Shown here one piece after another: positions 32,599 to 42,787 of a stretch of 54,359 bases of DNA. Under the pieces are notes generated by a model, which was not told the origin of the DNA, did not search any database, and saw only the letters and a program-made list of their open reading frames with translations. Every line of letters begins with the position of its first letter. The first letter of the stretch is position 1. The stretch lies in the NCBI RefSeq assembly GCF_000425465.1, contig NZ_AUDM01000017.1, positions 1-54,359 on the forward strand. The letters are read 5' to 3'. The position numbers and the translations under genes were made by a program. This DNA is from Flavobacterium filum DSM 17961. GTDB taxonomy: Bacteria > Bacteroidota > Bacteroidia > Flavobacteriales > Flavobacteriaceae.

Positions 32599-34278
32599 TT
32601 ATTCTATTTTACTTTCACCCAATAAAATTCCGGAAACATTCCAAGCACTAAAGCTTGTTCCTTCCGGTAAACCTTGCGGAATTTGAATCGTTATAGTGTG
32701 ATTTCCGGCTTCTAAGTTACCTAAATCAATATTTACAGGATTGGTAACCGTGCCCGGACACCAATTAGAGCGACTGTAATCAGATGAAGAAAGTCCGTTT
32801 GCAAAATTACCTGATGCCGGATTATATAAGCGATATGAACCACAATCTTGTCGCCATGGCACAAAGGAAAACCATTCTTTGCCATCTATGGAAATGGTAT
32901 TTTTTTTGGGAACAAATTCATCACCGTTTTCCCAACCACCATGACCGGTGGTGATGTAACGAAGTTTTGCATTTTGAAGTGGCTTATCCAGAGTAAAATG
33001 AACAGTCAATCCTTTTGGGTCAGAAAACAATGTGCCATATTCTTGACCGGCCATTTCTAATACGTTTGTTGTATTGAATAATGGTAAAGCAAATTGATTT
33101 GAAGCAATTTTAGCACTATTTTCCCCTGAATGAGCAGTGATTTCTAATGCAACTTTGTGTCCGCCTTTATCATAATTGCCAATAAATGTTCCTATCCACA
33201 CTTCTTGATTGTTAAAAGTGGAAAGTAAATCGGTAATGTCTTGACGATAAACGACTTCATTAAGCCAGTTTTTATCTTTTAAAACAATATGATTGTATTG
33301 TTGAATGCCAAATGGAGTGAAAAACCGCATCAACTCTGTAATGGGTAGAAAATCTTTTTCTAATCGAATGCCTTGGTATTTCTTACCGTTACCGTTTTCA
33401 AAAATAGGTAATGTGGATACGCCTTCTATAAACCCTTTTAAGAATGATTTTTTTCCATCATTGGGCACAAGAAAAACAGAACCGGTTCGGTCATACGCAT
33501 CACCATTAGAATGAGTTTTGAGTTGAATAAATACATTGCTATTTATGTCTAACAACGGAAATTTAATCTTTTTCAGAATAACGGTTCCATTGGCAAAACG
33601 TAAAATACTGTCGTTAGAAACGGCATTATCTGCAAATCGAATGGTCTCGTTTTCAAAAATGGAAAAAGTTAAAAAGCGACTTTTCCAAAGTAAATCTTTG
33701 TAATCAATAGCATTAAACTGAGGTATGGATGGAAGTGTAACATCAAATGGAATTTTTTTAATTTTTTCCATTTTTTCAGCTTTGATGATAAAATTTCCGT
33801 TTCGATTCATTTCTAATACCAGTCCTAAATCTTGACCCAATAATGTTGGGGCTCCCTTTACTGTTGGGTTTTTTGTAAACCAAACTTCAATGGTATTGGA
33901 ATTAATGATGGTTTTTGCTTTTTGACAGGAATAGCCTAATATCGTTTTGAATTCATTTATCAACTCAAATTTTTGATTATTTATTGAAGTACTATCAATG
34001 GTTTGAATGATACGTTTATCTTTTAAAAAAGCGAGTTGTGTGACGTGATTCTGTTTTCGATTTATAATCGCTTGTTCGAAGGGAAAAGCAGCTTTTTTTT
34101 CCAACGTCAATTTAGTCGTTAAAATCGTTTCCGAAGCTGATGTGAAAAGTACAATTGGATTTTCAGGTTCAGTTAGCTGATCGTGATAGTATTTTTGATA
34201 GGTAATCTGATAGGTTTGTGACCAAAAAAGATTGGTTACGAAAATAAGAAGGATGGTTATAGTGTTTTTCATCATCAT
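32599..34278 (-). CDS. GLPGLI-type N-terminal domain fused to a PNGase F-like domain
   Basis: I choose the start at the ATGATGATG triplet (34278-34272), since the frame upstream runs through a terminator. About 559 residues. A signal peptide (ITILLIFVTNLFWSQ) leads a GLPGLI-like domain of about 200 residues (TYQITYQKYYHDQLTE, ILGYSCQKAKTIIN, VWFTKNP). A PNGase F-like module follows: NGDAYDRTGSVFLVP (aspartate in the place of the catalytic Asp of PNGase F), then GGWENGDEFVPKKNTISIDG, then WCPGTVTNPV and SFSAWNVSGILLG. PNGase F removes N-glycans from Asn. Domain calls are confident; catalytic activity is inferred. Confidence 0.88.
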   Translation of the reverse strand: MMMKNTITILLIFVTNLFWSQTYQITYQKYYHDQLTEPENPIVLFTSASETILTTKLTLEKKAAFPFEQAIINRKQNHVTQLAFLKDKRIIQTIDSTSINNQKFELINEFKTILGYSCQKAKTIINSNTIEVWFTKNPTVKGAPTLLGQDLGLVLEMNRNGNFIIKAEKMEKIKKIPFDVTLPSIPQFNAIDYKDLLWKSRFLTFSIFENETIRFADNAVSNDSILRFANGTVILKKIKFPLLDINSNVFIQLKTHSNGDAYDRTGSVFLVPNDGKKSFLKGFIEGVSTLPIFENGNGKKYQGIRLEKDFLPITELMRFFTPFGIQQYNHIVLKDKNWLNEVVYRQDITDLLSTFNNQEVWIGTFIGNYDKGGHKVALEITAHSGENSAKIASNQFALPLFNTTNVLEMAGQEYGTLFSDPKGLTVHFTLDKPLQNAKLRYITTGHGGWENGDEFVPKKNTISIDGKEWFSFVPWRQDCGSYRLYNPASGNFANGLSSSDYSRSNWCPGTVTNPVNIDLGNLEAGNHTITIQIPQGLPEGTSFSAWNVSGILLGESKIE

Positions 34279-34307
34279 AAAAAAAGCTCTCCGTTGGGAA
34301 GAGCTTT
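34279..34307 (-). terminator. Terminator abutting the PNGase F-like start codon
   Basis: AAAGCTCT (34283-34290) and AGAGCTTT (34300-34307) form an 8-bp stem followed on the minus strand by a T-tract that ends right at the ATG at 34278. It closes the DUF1573 gene, whose stop is 6 bp upstream of the stem. Confidence 0.85.
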
Positions 34308-34312
34308 GCATA

Positions 34313-34744
34313 TTATTGCATTGGACCTACTTTTTTCTTTTCTAAAACATTGTTTTCAACTCTTTCCAATACTTCGCCTTTGATTTTTAAGTGTACTTTT
34401 CCTCCTTCTACATTCACCGCATTGGTTTCAACGGTAATACTTTTTCGGATGGGACCTGTGGCCATATTGTATTTTACTTCAATCTTGTCTGATTTTCCGG
34501 GCATGATGGGTTCTTTTGGTTTGGAAGGAACGGTACAACCGCAAGTAGATTGAACATTGGTCACAATTAACGGTGCATCACCGGTATTGGTAAATTCAAA
34601 TACGCGAACACCATTGTCTTGGTCTTTATATACTTTGCCATAATCGATGGTGTTGTCTTTTGCTTTGAATTCAATTTTTGGACCTTTTTGGGCAAAACTG
34701 ACGAAGCAAAAGAATAATAGGAAAAGGGTAACTACTTTTTTCAT
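34313..34744 (-). CDS. DUF1573 secreted protein
   Basis: 143 residues with signal peptide (MKKVVTLFLLFFCFVSFAQ) and one DUF1573 beta-sandwich domain: IDYGKVYKDQDNGVRVFEFT, then TGDAPLIVTNVQSTCGCTVP, whose CGC motif is a family hallmark, then MPGKSDKIEVKYN. The short domain resembles MSP/ASPM-type immunoglobulin folds. Role unknown; probably periplasmic. The PNGase F-like gene follows but is separated by a terminator, so co-expression would need read-through. Confidence 0.92.
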   Translation of the reverse strand: MKKVVTLFLLFFCFVSFAQKGPKIEFKAKDNTIDYGKVYKDQDNGVRVFEFTNTGDAPLIVTNVQSTCGCTVPSKPKEPIMPGKSDKIEVKYNMATGPIRKSITVETNAVNVEGGKVHLKIKGEVLERVENNVLEKKKVGPMQ

Positions 34745-34831
34745 GGTTTTAGTTTTTGGGTGTTGTAAAATTACTTTTTTTTAATCAAAATACAAATAGT
34801 AAAATCATTTTTAATACTCTCTCGAAATGCT

Positions 34832-34839
34832 TACTTTTG
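34832..34839 (+). promoter_or_regulatory. Minus-7 box of valS
   Basis: TACTTTTG fits TAnnTTTG, about 60 bp upstream of the valS ATG. Confidence 0.55.
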
Positions 34840-34900
34840 TCCATTATTACAAAAATCAGACCAATTGTAATAAAATTGTTAACTTTTTAATTTTCGATAC

Positions 34901-37534
34901 ATGTCTATTCCTGCTCAATTTGATGCCAAAGAAGCCGAAAAAAAGTGGTATGATTACTGGATGAAGAATAACTATTTTTATTCTACTCCAGATCATCGAA
35001 CGCCTTATACAATTGTAATTCCACCACCAAACGTGACTGGAGTCTTGCACATGGGCCACATGTTAAATAACACCATCCAAGATGTATTAATTAGAAGAGC
35101 TCGATTAAAAGGATTAAATGCTTGTTGGGTACCGGGAACAGATCATGCTTCTATTGCAACAGAAGCAAAAGTTGTAGCGAAATTAAAAGCGGAAGGCATT
35201 TCAAAAGATAGTTTATCTCGTGAAGAATTTTTGAAACATGCATGGGAATGGACCGATAAACATGGAGGAATTATTTTAGAGCAGTTAAAGAAACTTGGTT
35301 GTTCCTGTGATTGGAGTCGAACTAAGTTTACGATGGATGATGATATGAGTGCTTCGGTAATCAAATCGTTTGTTGATTTATACAACAAAGGAATGATTTA
35401 TAGAGGTTATCGAATGGTGAATTGGGATCCTGAAGCCAAAACAACCCTTTCTGATGAAGAAGTAAATTATGAAGAACGTCAAGGAAAATTATATTTTCTT
35501 CAATATAAAATTGAGGATTCAAATGAGTTCGTAACAATTGCTACCACCAGACCGGAGACCATTTTGGGCGATACTGCCATCTGTATTAATCCAAATGATG
35601 AGCGTTATTCACATTTAAAAGGTAAAAAAGCGATTGTTCCTATTTGTAATCGTGTTGTTCCGATTATTTTTGATGAGTATGTGGACATGGAATTTGGAAC
35701 AGGATGTTTAAAAGTAACACCTGCTCATGATGTAAATGACAAAGAATTAGGCGAAAAACATCAGTTGGAGGTAATTGATATTTTTAACGAAAATGCAACT
35801 TTGAATCATCATGGAATGCATTATTCCGGAAAAGATAGATTTGTTGTACGTGACGAAATAGCCAAAGAGCTAGAACAATTAGGTCACATGCTTAAAATTG
35901 AAAACCATATCAATAAAGTAGGTACTTCAGAAAGAACAAAGGCAGTTATTGAACCGCGACTTTCTGATCAGTGGTTTTTGAAAATGGATGAAATGGTGAA
36001 GCCGGCCTTAAAAGCCGTATTGGAAACCGAAGAAATCAAATTATATCCCAACCGTTTTAACAATACGTACAGACATTGGTTAGAAAATATCAGAGATTGG
36101 AATATTTCCAGACAGCTTTGGTGGGGACAACAAATTCCGGCCTTTTATTATGAAGAAGGAAAGGAAAAATTTGTTGTAGCCGAAACCAAAGAAAAAGCTC
36201 TAGTTCTTGCTCAACAGCAATCCGGAAATGCCAATTTAAAGATGGAAGATTTGCGACAAGATGAAGATGCTTTAGATACTTGGTTTTCTTCATGGTTGTG
36301 GCCAATGGCTGTTTTTGGTGGTATTTTAGACCCGGAAAACAAAGACTTTAAGTATTATTATCCAACTAATGATTTGGTAACCGGCCCGGATATTTTGTTT
36401 TTCTGGGTGGCTCGGATGATTTTTGCCGGATATGAATATACCGGAAAGAAACCGTTTTCAAATGTATATTTAACCGGTTTGGTTCGCGATAAGCAAAGAA
36501 GAAAAATGTCTAAATCGTTAGGTAATTCACCTGATCCATTAGACTTGATTGACAAATATGGTGCAGATGGAGTTAGGGTAGGCTTATTGTTAAGTGCCTC
36601 TGCCGGAAATGATATTATGTTTGATGAAGAACTTTGTAGTAACGGGAAAGCATTTGCAAATAAAATTTGGAATGCTTTCAAATTAGTTAACGGCTGGAAG
36701 GTAAGTGATGAAATCAAACAACCCGAAAGTTCGTCTATTGCAATTGATTGGTATGAAGCCAAATTAGAAAAAACATTGAACGAAATTGAAGATCATTTTG
36801 AAAAATATCGTTTGTCAGATGCTCTAATGGCCATTTATAAATTAGTTTGGGATGATTTTTGTTCATGGTTTTTAGAAATGATTAAACCGGGTTATCAACA
36901 ACCAATTGATAGTGTAACTTATCAAAAAGCTATTTCATTTTTGGAAGCAAATTTAAAATTGTTACATCCATTTATGCCTTTCTTAACGGAAGAAATTTGG
37001 CAACATATCGCTACTCGTTCTACTGATGAAGCCTTAATTGTTTCTGAATGGCCAACGGTTTCTAATACAAATCAAGGTTTGGTTGACGAATTTGAATTTA
37101 CAAAAGAAGTGATTGCTGGAATTCGTACCATTCGAAAAGAAAAAAACATCACTTTTAAAGATGTTTTAGATGTAAAAGTAATCAACAAAGAAAAAGTATC
37201 GAATCGTTTTGATGCGGTTATTATTAAATTAGGGAACTTGTCAGGAATTGATGAAGTAACTGATAAAGTGAATGGAGCCTTAACTTTTAGAGTAAAATCA
37301 AACGAGTATTTTATTCCTATTGCCGGATCTGTTAATGTTTCAGAGGAAATTGAAAAACTAGAGAGCGAGTTAGTTTACATAAAAGGTTTTTTGGCCTCAG
37401 TACAAAATAAGTTGTCAAATGAAAAATTTGTATCTGGAGCTCCGGAAAAAGTAATCGAAATGGAACGCAAAAAAGAAGCTGATGCGTTAGCTAAAATCGC
37501 TACAATCGAAGAAAGTTTAACCGCTTTGAAATAA
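34901..37534 (+). CDS. valS: Valine-tRNA ligase
   Basis: 877 residues, class Ia synthetase. The HIGH-type motif is HMGH at residues 50-53 ([14 protein letters not shown]) and KMSKS is exact at 535-539. The CP1 editing domain shows [14 protein letters not shown] and [15 protein letters not shown]. Valine/anticodon-binding parts follow, and a C-terminal coiled coil of the valyl arm ([19 protein letters not shown]) closes it. Editing removes mischarged Thr-tRNAVal. Full length, with a promoter and a strong terminator. No T-box-like leader was seen, as expected in this phylum. Confidence 0.98.
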   Translation: MSIPAQFDAKEAEKKWYDYWMKNNYFYSTPDHRTPYTIVIPPPNVTGVLHMGHMLNNTIQDVLIRRARLKGLNACWVPGTDHASIATEAKVVAKLKAEGISKDSLSREEFLKHAWEWTDKHGGIILEQLKKLGCSCDWSRTKFTMDDDMSASVIKSFVDLYNKGMIYRGYRMVNWDPEAKTTLSDEEVNYEERQGKLYFLQYKIEDSNEFVTIATTRPETILGDTAICINPNDERYSHLKGKKAIVPICNRVVPIIFDEYVDMEFGTGCLKVTPAHDVNDKELGEKHQLEVIDIFNENATLNHHGMHYSGKDRFVVRDEIAKELEQLGHMLKIENHINKVGTSERTKAVIEPRLSDQWFLKMDEMVKPALKAVLETEEIKLYPNRFNNTYRHWLENIRDWNISRQLWWGQQIPAFYYEEGKEKFVVAETKEKALVLAQQQSGNANLKMEDLRQDEDALDTWFSSWLWPMAVFGGILDPENKDFKYYYPTNDLVTGPDILFFWVARMIFAGYEYTGKKPFSNVYLTGLVRDKQRRKMSKSLGNSPDPLDLIDKYGADGVRVGLLLSASAGNDIMFDEELCSNGKAFANKIWNAFKLVNGWKVSDEIKQPESSSIAIDWYEAKLEKTLNEIEDHFEKYRLSDALMAIYKLVWDDFCSWFLEMIKPGYQQPIDSVTYQKAISFLEANLKLLHPFMPFLTEEIWQHIATRSTDEALIVSEWPTVSNTNQGLVDEFEFTKEVIAGIRTIRKEKNITFKDVLDVKVINKEKVSNRFDAVIIKLGNLSGIDEVTDKVNGALTFRVKSNEYFIPIAGSVNVSEEIEKLESELVYIKGFLASVQNKLSNEKFVSGAPEKVIEMERKKEADALAKIATIEESLTALK

Positions 37535-37536
37535 AA

Positions 37537-37562
37537 AAAGTCCCTCATTTTTGAGGGACTTT
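37537..37562. terminator. Bidirectional terminator between valS and the superoxide dismutase gene
   Basis: AAAGTCCCTCA (37537-37547) and TGAGGGACTTT (37552-37562) form an 11-bp perfect stem with a TTTT loop and A/T tracts on both sides, between two convergent genes. Confidence 0.9.
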
Positions 37563-37582
37563 TCATTTGTATCTGGTTACTA

Positions 37583-38362
37583 TTATTTTACTGCAGGTGT
37601 AACAGCTGCTGCATATTTTTCGGCAACTTTATCCCAATTAACAACATTAAAAAATCCTTCTAAGTAATCTTTTCTTTTGTTTTGGTGTTTTAAGTAATAG
37701 GCGTGTTCCCAAACATCAACCGCTAAAATTGGTGTTCCTGTGTTTCCAACTTTTGTCATTAAAGGATTATCTTGATTAGCAGTAGTTACAATGCTTAATT
37801 TCCCTGTTTTATCTAAAATTAACCAAGCCCAACCTGAACCAAATTGTTTCATTCCGGCTTCAACCAGTTGTGTTTTAAAATCGGCAAAACTTCCAAAGTC
37901 TTTATTGATTGCTGCAGCTAAATCTCCTGTTGGTTCACCACCTTTGTTAGCACCCATTATTTCCCAAAAGAAATTGTGATTATAATAACCACCACCATTA
38001 TTTCTAACGGCTTTATTTTCTGGATCTAATTTTTTCAAAATATCTTCAATAGACATATTTGCCATTTCTGTTCCGGCAATTGCTTTGTTCAAATTATTGG
38101 CATAACCTAAATGATGTTTGGAATAATGAATTTCCATTGTTTTGGCATCAATATGAGGTTCTAAAGCATTATAAGCATAGGGTAGTGCAATCATTTGGAA
38201 AGCACCGCCTTCGTCAACTTTTACATCCGATGGATTCCCCATTTCAACAATCACTTCCTCTTTTTCCGGTAGCGGAACTTCAACAACTTCTTCTAATTTT
38301 TTAGAATTATTACAACTTGCGAATAGAGCCATTAAACAAATGGCAGCAATATACTTTTTCAT
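37583..38362 (-). CDS. Fe/Mn superoxide dismutase with lipoprotein signal
   Basis: 259 residues. The first 17 (MKKYIAAICLMALFASC) are a lipoprotein signal peptide with lipobox FASC. An acidic linker of about 35 residues follows, then a complete Fe/Mn-SOD: MEIHYSKHHLGYANNLNKA (first His ligand), YYNHNFFWEIM (second His), and VDVWEHAYYLKHQ (Asp and His ligands). It dismutates superoxide. Most bacterial Fe/Mn-SODs are cytoplasmic and lack such a signal; an envelope-anchored form is unusual, though it occurs in Bacteroidota. Metal preference cannot be read safely. Confidence 0.94.
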   Translation of the reverse strand: MKKYIAAICLMALFASCNNSKKLEEVVEVPLPEKEEVIVEMGNPSDVKVDEGGAFQMIALPYAYNALEPHIDAKTMEIHYSKHHLGYANNLNKAIAGTEMANMSIEDILKKLDPENKAVRNNGGGYYNHNFFWEIMGANKGGEPTGDLAAAINKDFGSFADFKTQLVEAGMKQFGSGWAWLILDKTGKLSIVTTANQDNPLMTKVGNTGTPILAVDVWEHAYYLKHQNKRKDYLEGFFNVVNWDKVAEKYAAAVTPAVK

Positions 38363-38366
38363 TTTA

Positions 38367-38639
38367 TTATTTTTTTTTAGTTAACAATTTATTAATCATT
38401 TCAATGTATTTTTCTTTTGCTTCTTCTTCAGTTAAATGGCTAATTTGCATCCATGCATTTGTTTTAAAAGCATTACGCAAATCGTTATTATTTAAATGTC
38501 TAAATTGAAAAGTGCCTTGTGTGGCTTGTTTGTAAAAAGCATAGATTCGCAACATCACATCTTGAGGAAGTTGCTCCGTCATATTTGAAGCATTTTCAAA
38601 TGCTTCTTGAAAACGACTATCTAAATCTTTTTCACTCAT
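38367..38639 (-). CDS. Acyl-CoA-binding protein
   Basis: 90 residues with the ACBP four-helix fold: DLDSRFQEAFENASNM, then the signature LRIYAFYKQATQGTF, and a C-terminal helix. ACBP binds long-chain acyl-CoA in the cytoplasm. It lies between psd and the SOD gene (3 bp after psd, 4 bp before sod), so it is in the phospholipid operon. Bacterial ACBP is not universal, but its place beside phosphatidylserine decarboxylase and CdsA fits acyl-lipid metabolism. Confidence 0.92.
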   Translation of the reverse strand: MSEKDLDSRFQEAFENASNMTEQLPQDVMLRIYAFYKQATQGTFQFRHLNNNDLRNAFKTNAWMQISHLTEEEAKEKYIEMINKLLTKKK

Positions 38640-38642
38640 GCT

Positions 38643-39293
38643 TTATTTTTTGGCTAGGACAGTTTCACCACCTTTCACCACTTGATTAAGCGATACATTA
38701 AGTTCTGTTCCCAAAGGTAAATATAAATCTACTCTAGAACCAAATTTTATAAAACCGGCATCATGTCCTTGCTTTACGTGCGTGCCAACTTTTGCGTAAT
38801 TCACAATTCTTCGAGCTAAAGCACCTGCAATTTGACGATATAAAATTTCGCCAAATATTCTATTTTCTATAACCACAGTTGTTCTTTCATTTTCAGTACT
38901 CGCTTTTGGATGCCAAGCTACTAAATATTTTCCCGGATGATATTTACTAAAGTTGATTTTTCCGTTTACGGCATATCGAGTAACATGAACATTTATTGGT
39001 GACATAAAAATGGAAACCTGAAGACGTTTGTCATTAAAATATTCTGATTCAAAAACTTCTTCAATAACAACCACTTTTCCATCTACCGGTGCAATTACAT
39101 GATTGTCATCGTTTTGGGTATATCTTTTCGGATTTCTAAAAAATTGTAAAACCAAAATTAGAAGGACCAGTCCAATAATTTGAACGGTCATTCTTAACCA
39201 AGTTAAACCAATAAATTCATCTGCCAATAAAACTAGGGCTGCTACAAAAACGGTAGTGCCTAAAATAATTTTTGCTCCTTCTTTATGAAACAT
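38643..39293 (-). CDS. psd: Phosphatidylserine decarboxylase (short type)
   Basis: 216 residues; the archaeal-type/short PSD. Two N-terminal TM helices (residues about 7-25 and 30-48) precede the catalytic domain: VIAPVDGKVVVIEEVFE, SIFMSPINVHVTRYAVNG, YHPGKYLVAWHPKAS. The self-cleavage site, giving the pyruvoyl group, is G-S in IKFGSRVDLYLP. It makes phosphatidylethanolamine, the main lipid of these bacteria. Its start overlaps the cdsA stop by about 11 bp, giving translational coupling. Confidence 0.93.
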   Translation of the reverse strand: MFHKEGAKIILGTTVFVAALVLLADEFIGLTWLRMTVQIIGLVLLILVLQFFRNPKRYTQNDDNHVIAPVDGKVVVIEEVFESEYFNDKRLQVSIFMSPINVHVTRYAVNGKINFSKYHPGKYLVAWHPKASTENERTTVVIENRIFGEILYRQIAGALARRIVNYAKVGTHVKQGHDAGFIKFGSRVDLYLPLGTELNVSLNQVVKGGETVLAKK

Positions 39294-40089
39294 ACTTTAA
39301 AATTTGATAATATAAAAAAATGTAAGGGGCTACATAAATGATGCTATCCAAGCGATCCAAAAGGCCACCGTGTCCTGGCATAATTTTGCCACTGTCTTTT
39401 ACCCCGGCAATTCTCTTGAATTTAGATTGAATTAAATCACCCAATGTTGCAAATATACTAACTAATATGGCTATTCCTATCCAAATATTTACATTTGAAG
39501 TTTCAATATAGTGTATAGCAATTAAAAAACTCATGCCAACACTAAAAAGAAGTCCGCCAAAAAATCCTTCTATTGTTTTTTTGGGAGAAATTCGCTCAAA
39601 TAATTTATGTTTTCCAAATGATTTTCCAACCACATAAGCAAAGGTATCGTTGGTCCAGATCAATACAAAAATACCAATTAATATTTTGGGATTATAGCCT
39701 TTTACTCCAATAGGAATTTTTGTGATGATAATAAATGGAATAATGATATACCCAATTAAATATATCCATTTTTCAAGAGAAGATATTTTTTTTTCTTTTT
39801 TGTAAAATAAAAAAAACAGTAATTTGACAGAAACAAAAAAACAACAAAATGTTAATATACTGTCGTAAACAGGTTTAAAATTTGATTTATAAAAGATAGA
39901 AAATCCAACAATTGCCAATATTAAAGGAATGATGAAATGTAGTTTTACCAATTTACAAAATTCTAATACACCAATGGCCATAAAAAGTCCAAATAACCAT
40001 AAAAAGGTAGTTTCAGAAAATAATATACAGCTTAATAGTAAAAGAATGTAAACTGCTCCCGATAATGCTCTTGTAAGCGTTTCATTCAT
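39283..40089 (-). CDS. cdsA: Phosphatidate cytidylyltransferase
   Basis: 268 residues with about seven or eight TM helices. The C-terminal CDP-diglyceride synthetase signature is intact: SKFKRIAGVKDSGKIMPGHG followed by GLLDRLDSI. It makes CDP-diacylglycerol from phosphatidate and CTP at the inner membrane. The next gene, psd, uses the phosphatidylserine branch of the same pathway, so the grouping is functional. It starts 1-2 bases after the LUD gene stop. Confidence 0.95.
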   Translation of the reverse strand: MNETLTRALSGAVYILLLLSCILFSETTFLWLFGLFMAIGVLEFCKLVKLHFIIPLILAIVGFSIFYKSNFKPVYDSILTFCCFFVSVKLLFFLFYKKEKKISSLEKWIYLIGYIIIPFIIITKIPIGVKGYNPKILIGIFVLIWTNDTFAYVVGKSFGKHKLFERISPKKTIEGFFGGLLFSVGMSFLIAIHYIETSNVNIWIGIAILVSIFATLGDLIQSKFKRIAGVKDSGKIMPGHGGLLDRLDSIIYVAPYIFLYYQILKYVS

Positions 40090-40090
40090 C

Positions 40091-40693
40091 TTAAAGATCT
40101 TCTAAAAGCAATAAGTATAGGTTTTTGGCTGCACTACCATAATGAAGAAAGTCTTCTTCTTTTGCCTTTTCAAAATATTTTATGGTAGTAATGTTAGTAG
40201 GATAATCTTTTTCGTAACGTTTTTTGATTTCTCTTAAACCGTCGCTTTTACTTTCTAATATTTGACTGGTAGTTGCAAAAACAACAATATTGGCTGGCAA
40301 TTCGTTTGGTTTATTTTGTTTTATTTGATTTGAAGTTAATAAAACGGAACCTTCGTCTGCAATTAAATTTTCACAACTGGCCAATAAAAATTTTGGAGAG
40401 GTAACATTTTTATAAGTTAGTTTGTTATCATCTAAAAAATGAAATAGCTTTGGTTCATAACATACGGCTTCACATTCAAACCAATCGTTTTCTTCTAAAA
40501 TATTTAACAATTGTTCATTTACTTCCTCTAAATTCTCGCAATAAAGAAATTTACCTCCATTTTTTTTAAAATTGAAAGTGAATAACTCATCTACCGGAAT
40601 TTTAATTTCGGGATTAAACGGACTCGCTTCTTTCTCTTTTTTGTCATCAGAAGCGTCATTTCCTGACCCAAACAGCTTTTTGAAAAGACTCAT
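40091..40693 (-). CDS. LUD-domain protein
   Basis: I use the start at 40693 (MSLFKKLFGSG) rather than the upstream methionine at 40735, which would need unusual leader sequence. The 200-residue product has the LUD/LutC-like fold: FYFNFKK-type opening, FLLASCENLIADEGSVLLTS, NIVVFATTSQILESKSDGL. LUD proteins relate to lactate utilisation and to NagB-like folds. Here it sits between ftsH and cdsA, as is common in Flavobacteria, without lutA or lutB, so lactate use is not implied. Confidence 0.85.
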   Translation of the reverse strand: MSLFKKLFGSGNDASDDKKEKEASPFNPEIKIPVDELFTFNFKKNGGKFLYCENLEEVNEQLLNILEENDWFECEAVCYEPKLFHFLDDNKLTYKNVTSPKFLLASCENLIADEGSVLLTSNQIKQNKPNELPANIVVFATTSQILESKSDGLREIKKRYEKDYPTNITTIKYFEKAKEEDFLHYGSAAKNLYLLLLEDL

Positions 40694-40740
40694 ATAGTTT
40701 TGAACAATTCTTCTTATGTTATGGAAATCGTTCAAAGATA

Positions 40741-40780
40741 AAAAAAACTCCTTTCAAAATCATAATGAAAGGAGTTTTTT
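40741..40780 (-). terminator. Terminator of ftsH
   Basis: AAAACTCCTTTCA and TGAAAGGAGTTTT form a stem of more than 12 bp with a 10-base loop, with A and T tracts outside. It separates ftsH from the LUD gene, which may have its own promoter. Confidence 0.85.
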
Positions 40781-40808
40781 TGATTTTTTTAAAAATCTTC
40801 TGATGTTT

Positions 40809-42761
40809 TTATTCGCCAACAGAAACATGAGCTTCATTTTCAAATGGACGTTTTCCGAAAATCATCTCTAAATCGTCTTTGAAAATCACTTCTTTTTCAA
40901 TTAAAATATCCGCTAAGCGAATTAATTTGTCTTTGTTATCTTCTAATAATTGTATAGCTCGTTGATACTGACTTTCAATCAAAGTTGAAATTTCTTTATC
41001 AATAGTGATGGCTGTTTCTTCAGAATAGGGTTTCGAGAAATTATACTCACTTTGTCCAGTTGAATCATAATAAGTGATATTGCCCAGCTTGTCATTCAGA
41101 CCGTAGATGGTAACCATAGCTCTAGCTTGCTTAGTTACCTTTTCTAAATCACTTAATGCTCCTGTAGAAATTTTGTTGAAAATTACTTTTTCAGCAGCTC
41201 TTCCTCCCATAGTTGCACACATTTCATCCAACATTTGCTCCGGGCGAACAATTAATCGTTCTTCCGGTAAATACCAAGCAGCACCTAAACTTTGTCCACG
41301 AGGAACAATTGTAACTTTTACTAAAGGAGCAGCATGTTCCAACATCCAACTTACTGTTGCATGGCCGGCTTCATGCGTGGCAATAGCTCTTTTCTCATCT
41401 GGAGTAACTATTTTATTTTTCTTTTCTAAACCACCTACAATTCGATCAACTGCATCAAGAAAATCTTGTTTGTCAACTGCTTTCTTGTTGTTTCTAGCTG
41501 CGATTAAGGCTGCTTCATTACAAACATTTGCAATATCTGCACCGGAAAAACCCGGGGTTTGTTTCGCTAAAAAGTCGGTATCCAAACCTTCTTCTTTTTT
41601 CAAAGGACCTAAATGTACCTCAAAAATTTCTTTACGTTCTCTAATATCCGGTAAGTCAACATAAATCTGTCTGTCAAAACGGCCGGCACGCATTAATGCT
41701 TTATCTAATACATCAGCACGGTTAGTAGCAGCTAAAACAATCACGTTTGTATTGGTGCCAAATCCGTCCATTTCTGTTAATAATTGATTCAGCGTATTTT
41801 CTCTTTCGTCATTAGAACCAGAGAAATTATTTTTTCCTCTCGCACGACCCACTGCATCAATTTCGTCAATAAATATGATTGAGGGTGATTTGTCTTTAGC
41901 TTGTTTGAATAAATCTCTTACACGAGAAGCTCCAACACCAACAAACATTTCCACAAAATCAGAACCGGATAATGAGAAAAAAGGCACTTTAGCTTCTCCG
42001 GCAACCGCTTTAGCTAACAAGGTTTTTCCAGTTCCGGGAGGGCCAACTAATAAGGCTCCTTTTGGTATTTTTCCACCTAAACTGGTATATTTTTCTGGGT
42101 TTTTCAAGAATTCTACAATCTCTTGCACTTCTTCTTTGGCACCTTCTAAACCGGCAACATCTTTAAACGTTACTTTAACATCCGTTTTTTCATCAAAAAG
42201 TTTTGCTCTTGATTTTCCAATGTTGAAAATTTGTCCACCGCCACCTCCGGCACCACCACCCGACATTCTTCGCATGATGATAATCCAAATGACAACGATT
42301 AAAATGATGGGTAATAAATTTAGGAAAATACCTGACCAATTGTTTTTAACCAAAAAGTTATAATCATTGATTTTGTTTTCCTTTTTAGCATTTTCCAACT
42401 TTTCTTGGAATAATTTTTCTTCACCAATACTGGGTAAAAGATAATGAGCACCAGAATTATCACGGCCTAAAACATCTTTTACTACTGCTTTGTGCTTGGC
42501 ATCTTTAAGGGCATCTTTTTTAATGTAAATTTCAGCTTCGCTTACGTTTTCACCTTTATTATACACTAAAACTTTCTCAATTTCACCATTTTCTAAATAC
42601 TCATTGAATTTAGAAATGGATAATTTTCCGGGTTCCTGAAAAGAACTTCCTCCGGAAATAACACTTATAAAAACAAAAATTCCCGCTACTATAAAATAAA
42701 TGAGCCAGGGATTAAATTTGAACTTGTTTGGATTTGGAGTAGAATTATTTTCTTTAGCCAT
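40809..42761 (-). CDS. ftsH: ATP-dependent zinc metalloprotease FtsH
   Basis: 650 residues. Two TM helices (about residues 17-37 and 146-165) flank a periplasmic domain. After a Gly-rich linker the AAA module shows Walker [15 protein letters not shown], Walker [13 protein letters not shown], and the second-region-of-homology RAGRFDRQI. The zinc site is THEAGHATV with the first His at about 463. FtsH extracts and degrades membrane and short-lived cytoplasmic proteins. rsfS precedes it by 26 bp. Confidence 0.98.
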   Translation of the reverse strand: MAKENNSTPNPNKFKFNPWLIYFIVAGIFVFISVISGGSSFQEPGKLSISKFNEYLENGEIEKVLVYNKGENVSEAEIYIKKDALKDAKHKAVVKDVLGRDNSGAHYLLPSIGEEKLFQEKLENAKKENKINDYNFLVKNNWSGIFLNLLPIILIVVIWIIIMRRMSGGGAGGGGGQIFNIGKSRAKLFDEKTDVKVTFKDVAGLEGAKEEVQEIVEFLKNPEKYTSLGGKIPKGALLVGPPGTGKTLLAKAVAGEAKVPFFSLSGSDFVEMFVGVGASRVRDLFKQAKDKSPSIIFIDEIDAVGRARGKNNFSGSNDERENTLNQLLTEMDGFGTNTNVIVLAATNRADVLDKALMRAGRFDRQIYVDLPDIRERKEIFEVHLGPLKKEEGLDTDFLAKQTPGFSGADIANVCNEAALIAARNNKKAVDKQDFLDAVDRIVGGLEKKNKIVTPDEKRAIATHEAGHATVSWMLEHAAPLVKVTIVPRGQSLGAAWYLPEERLIVRPEQMLDEMCATMGGRAAEKVIFNKISTGALSDLEKVTKQARAMVTIYGLNDKLGNITYYDSTGQSEYNFSKPYSEETAITIDKEISTLIESQYQRAIQLLEDNKDKLIRLADILIEKEVIFKDDLEMIFGKRPFENEAHVSVGE

Positions 42762-42787
42762 TAGTTTTTTTCTTCTTTAGCAATTTT

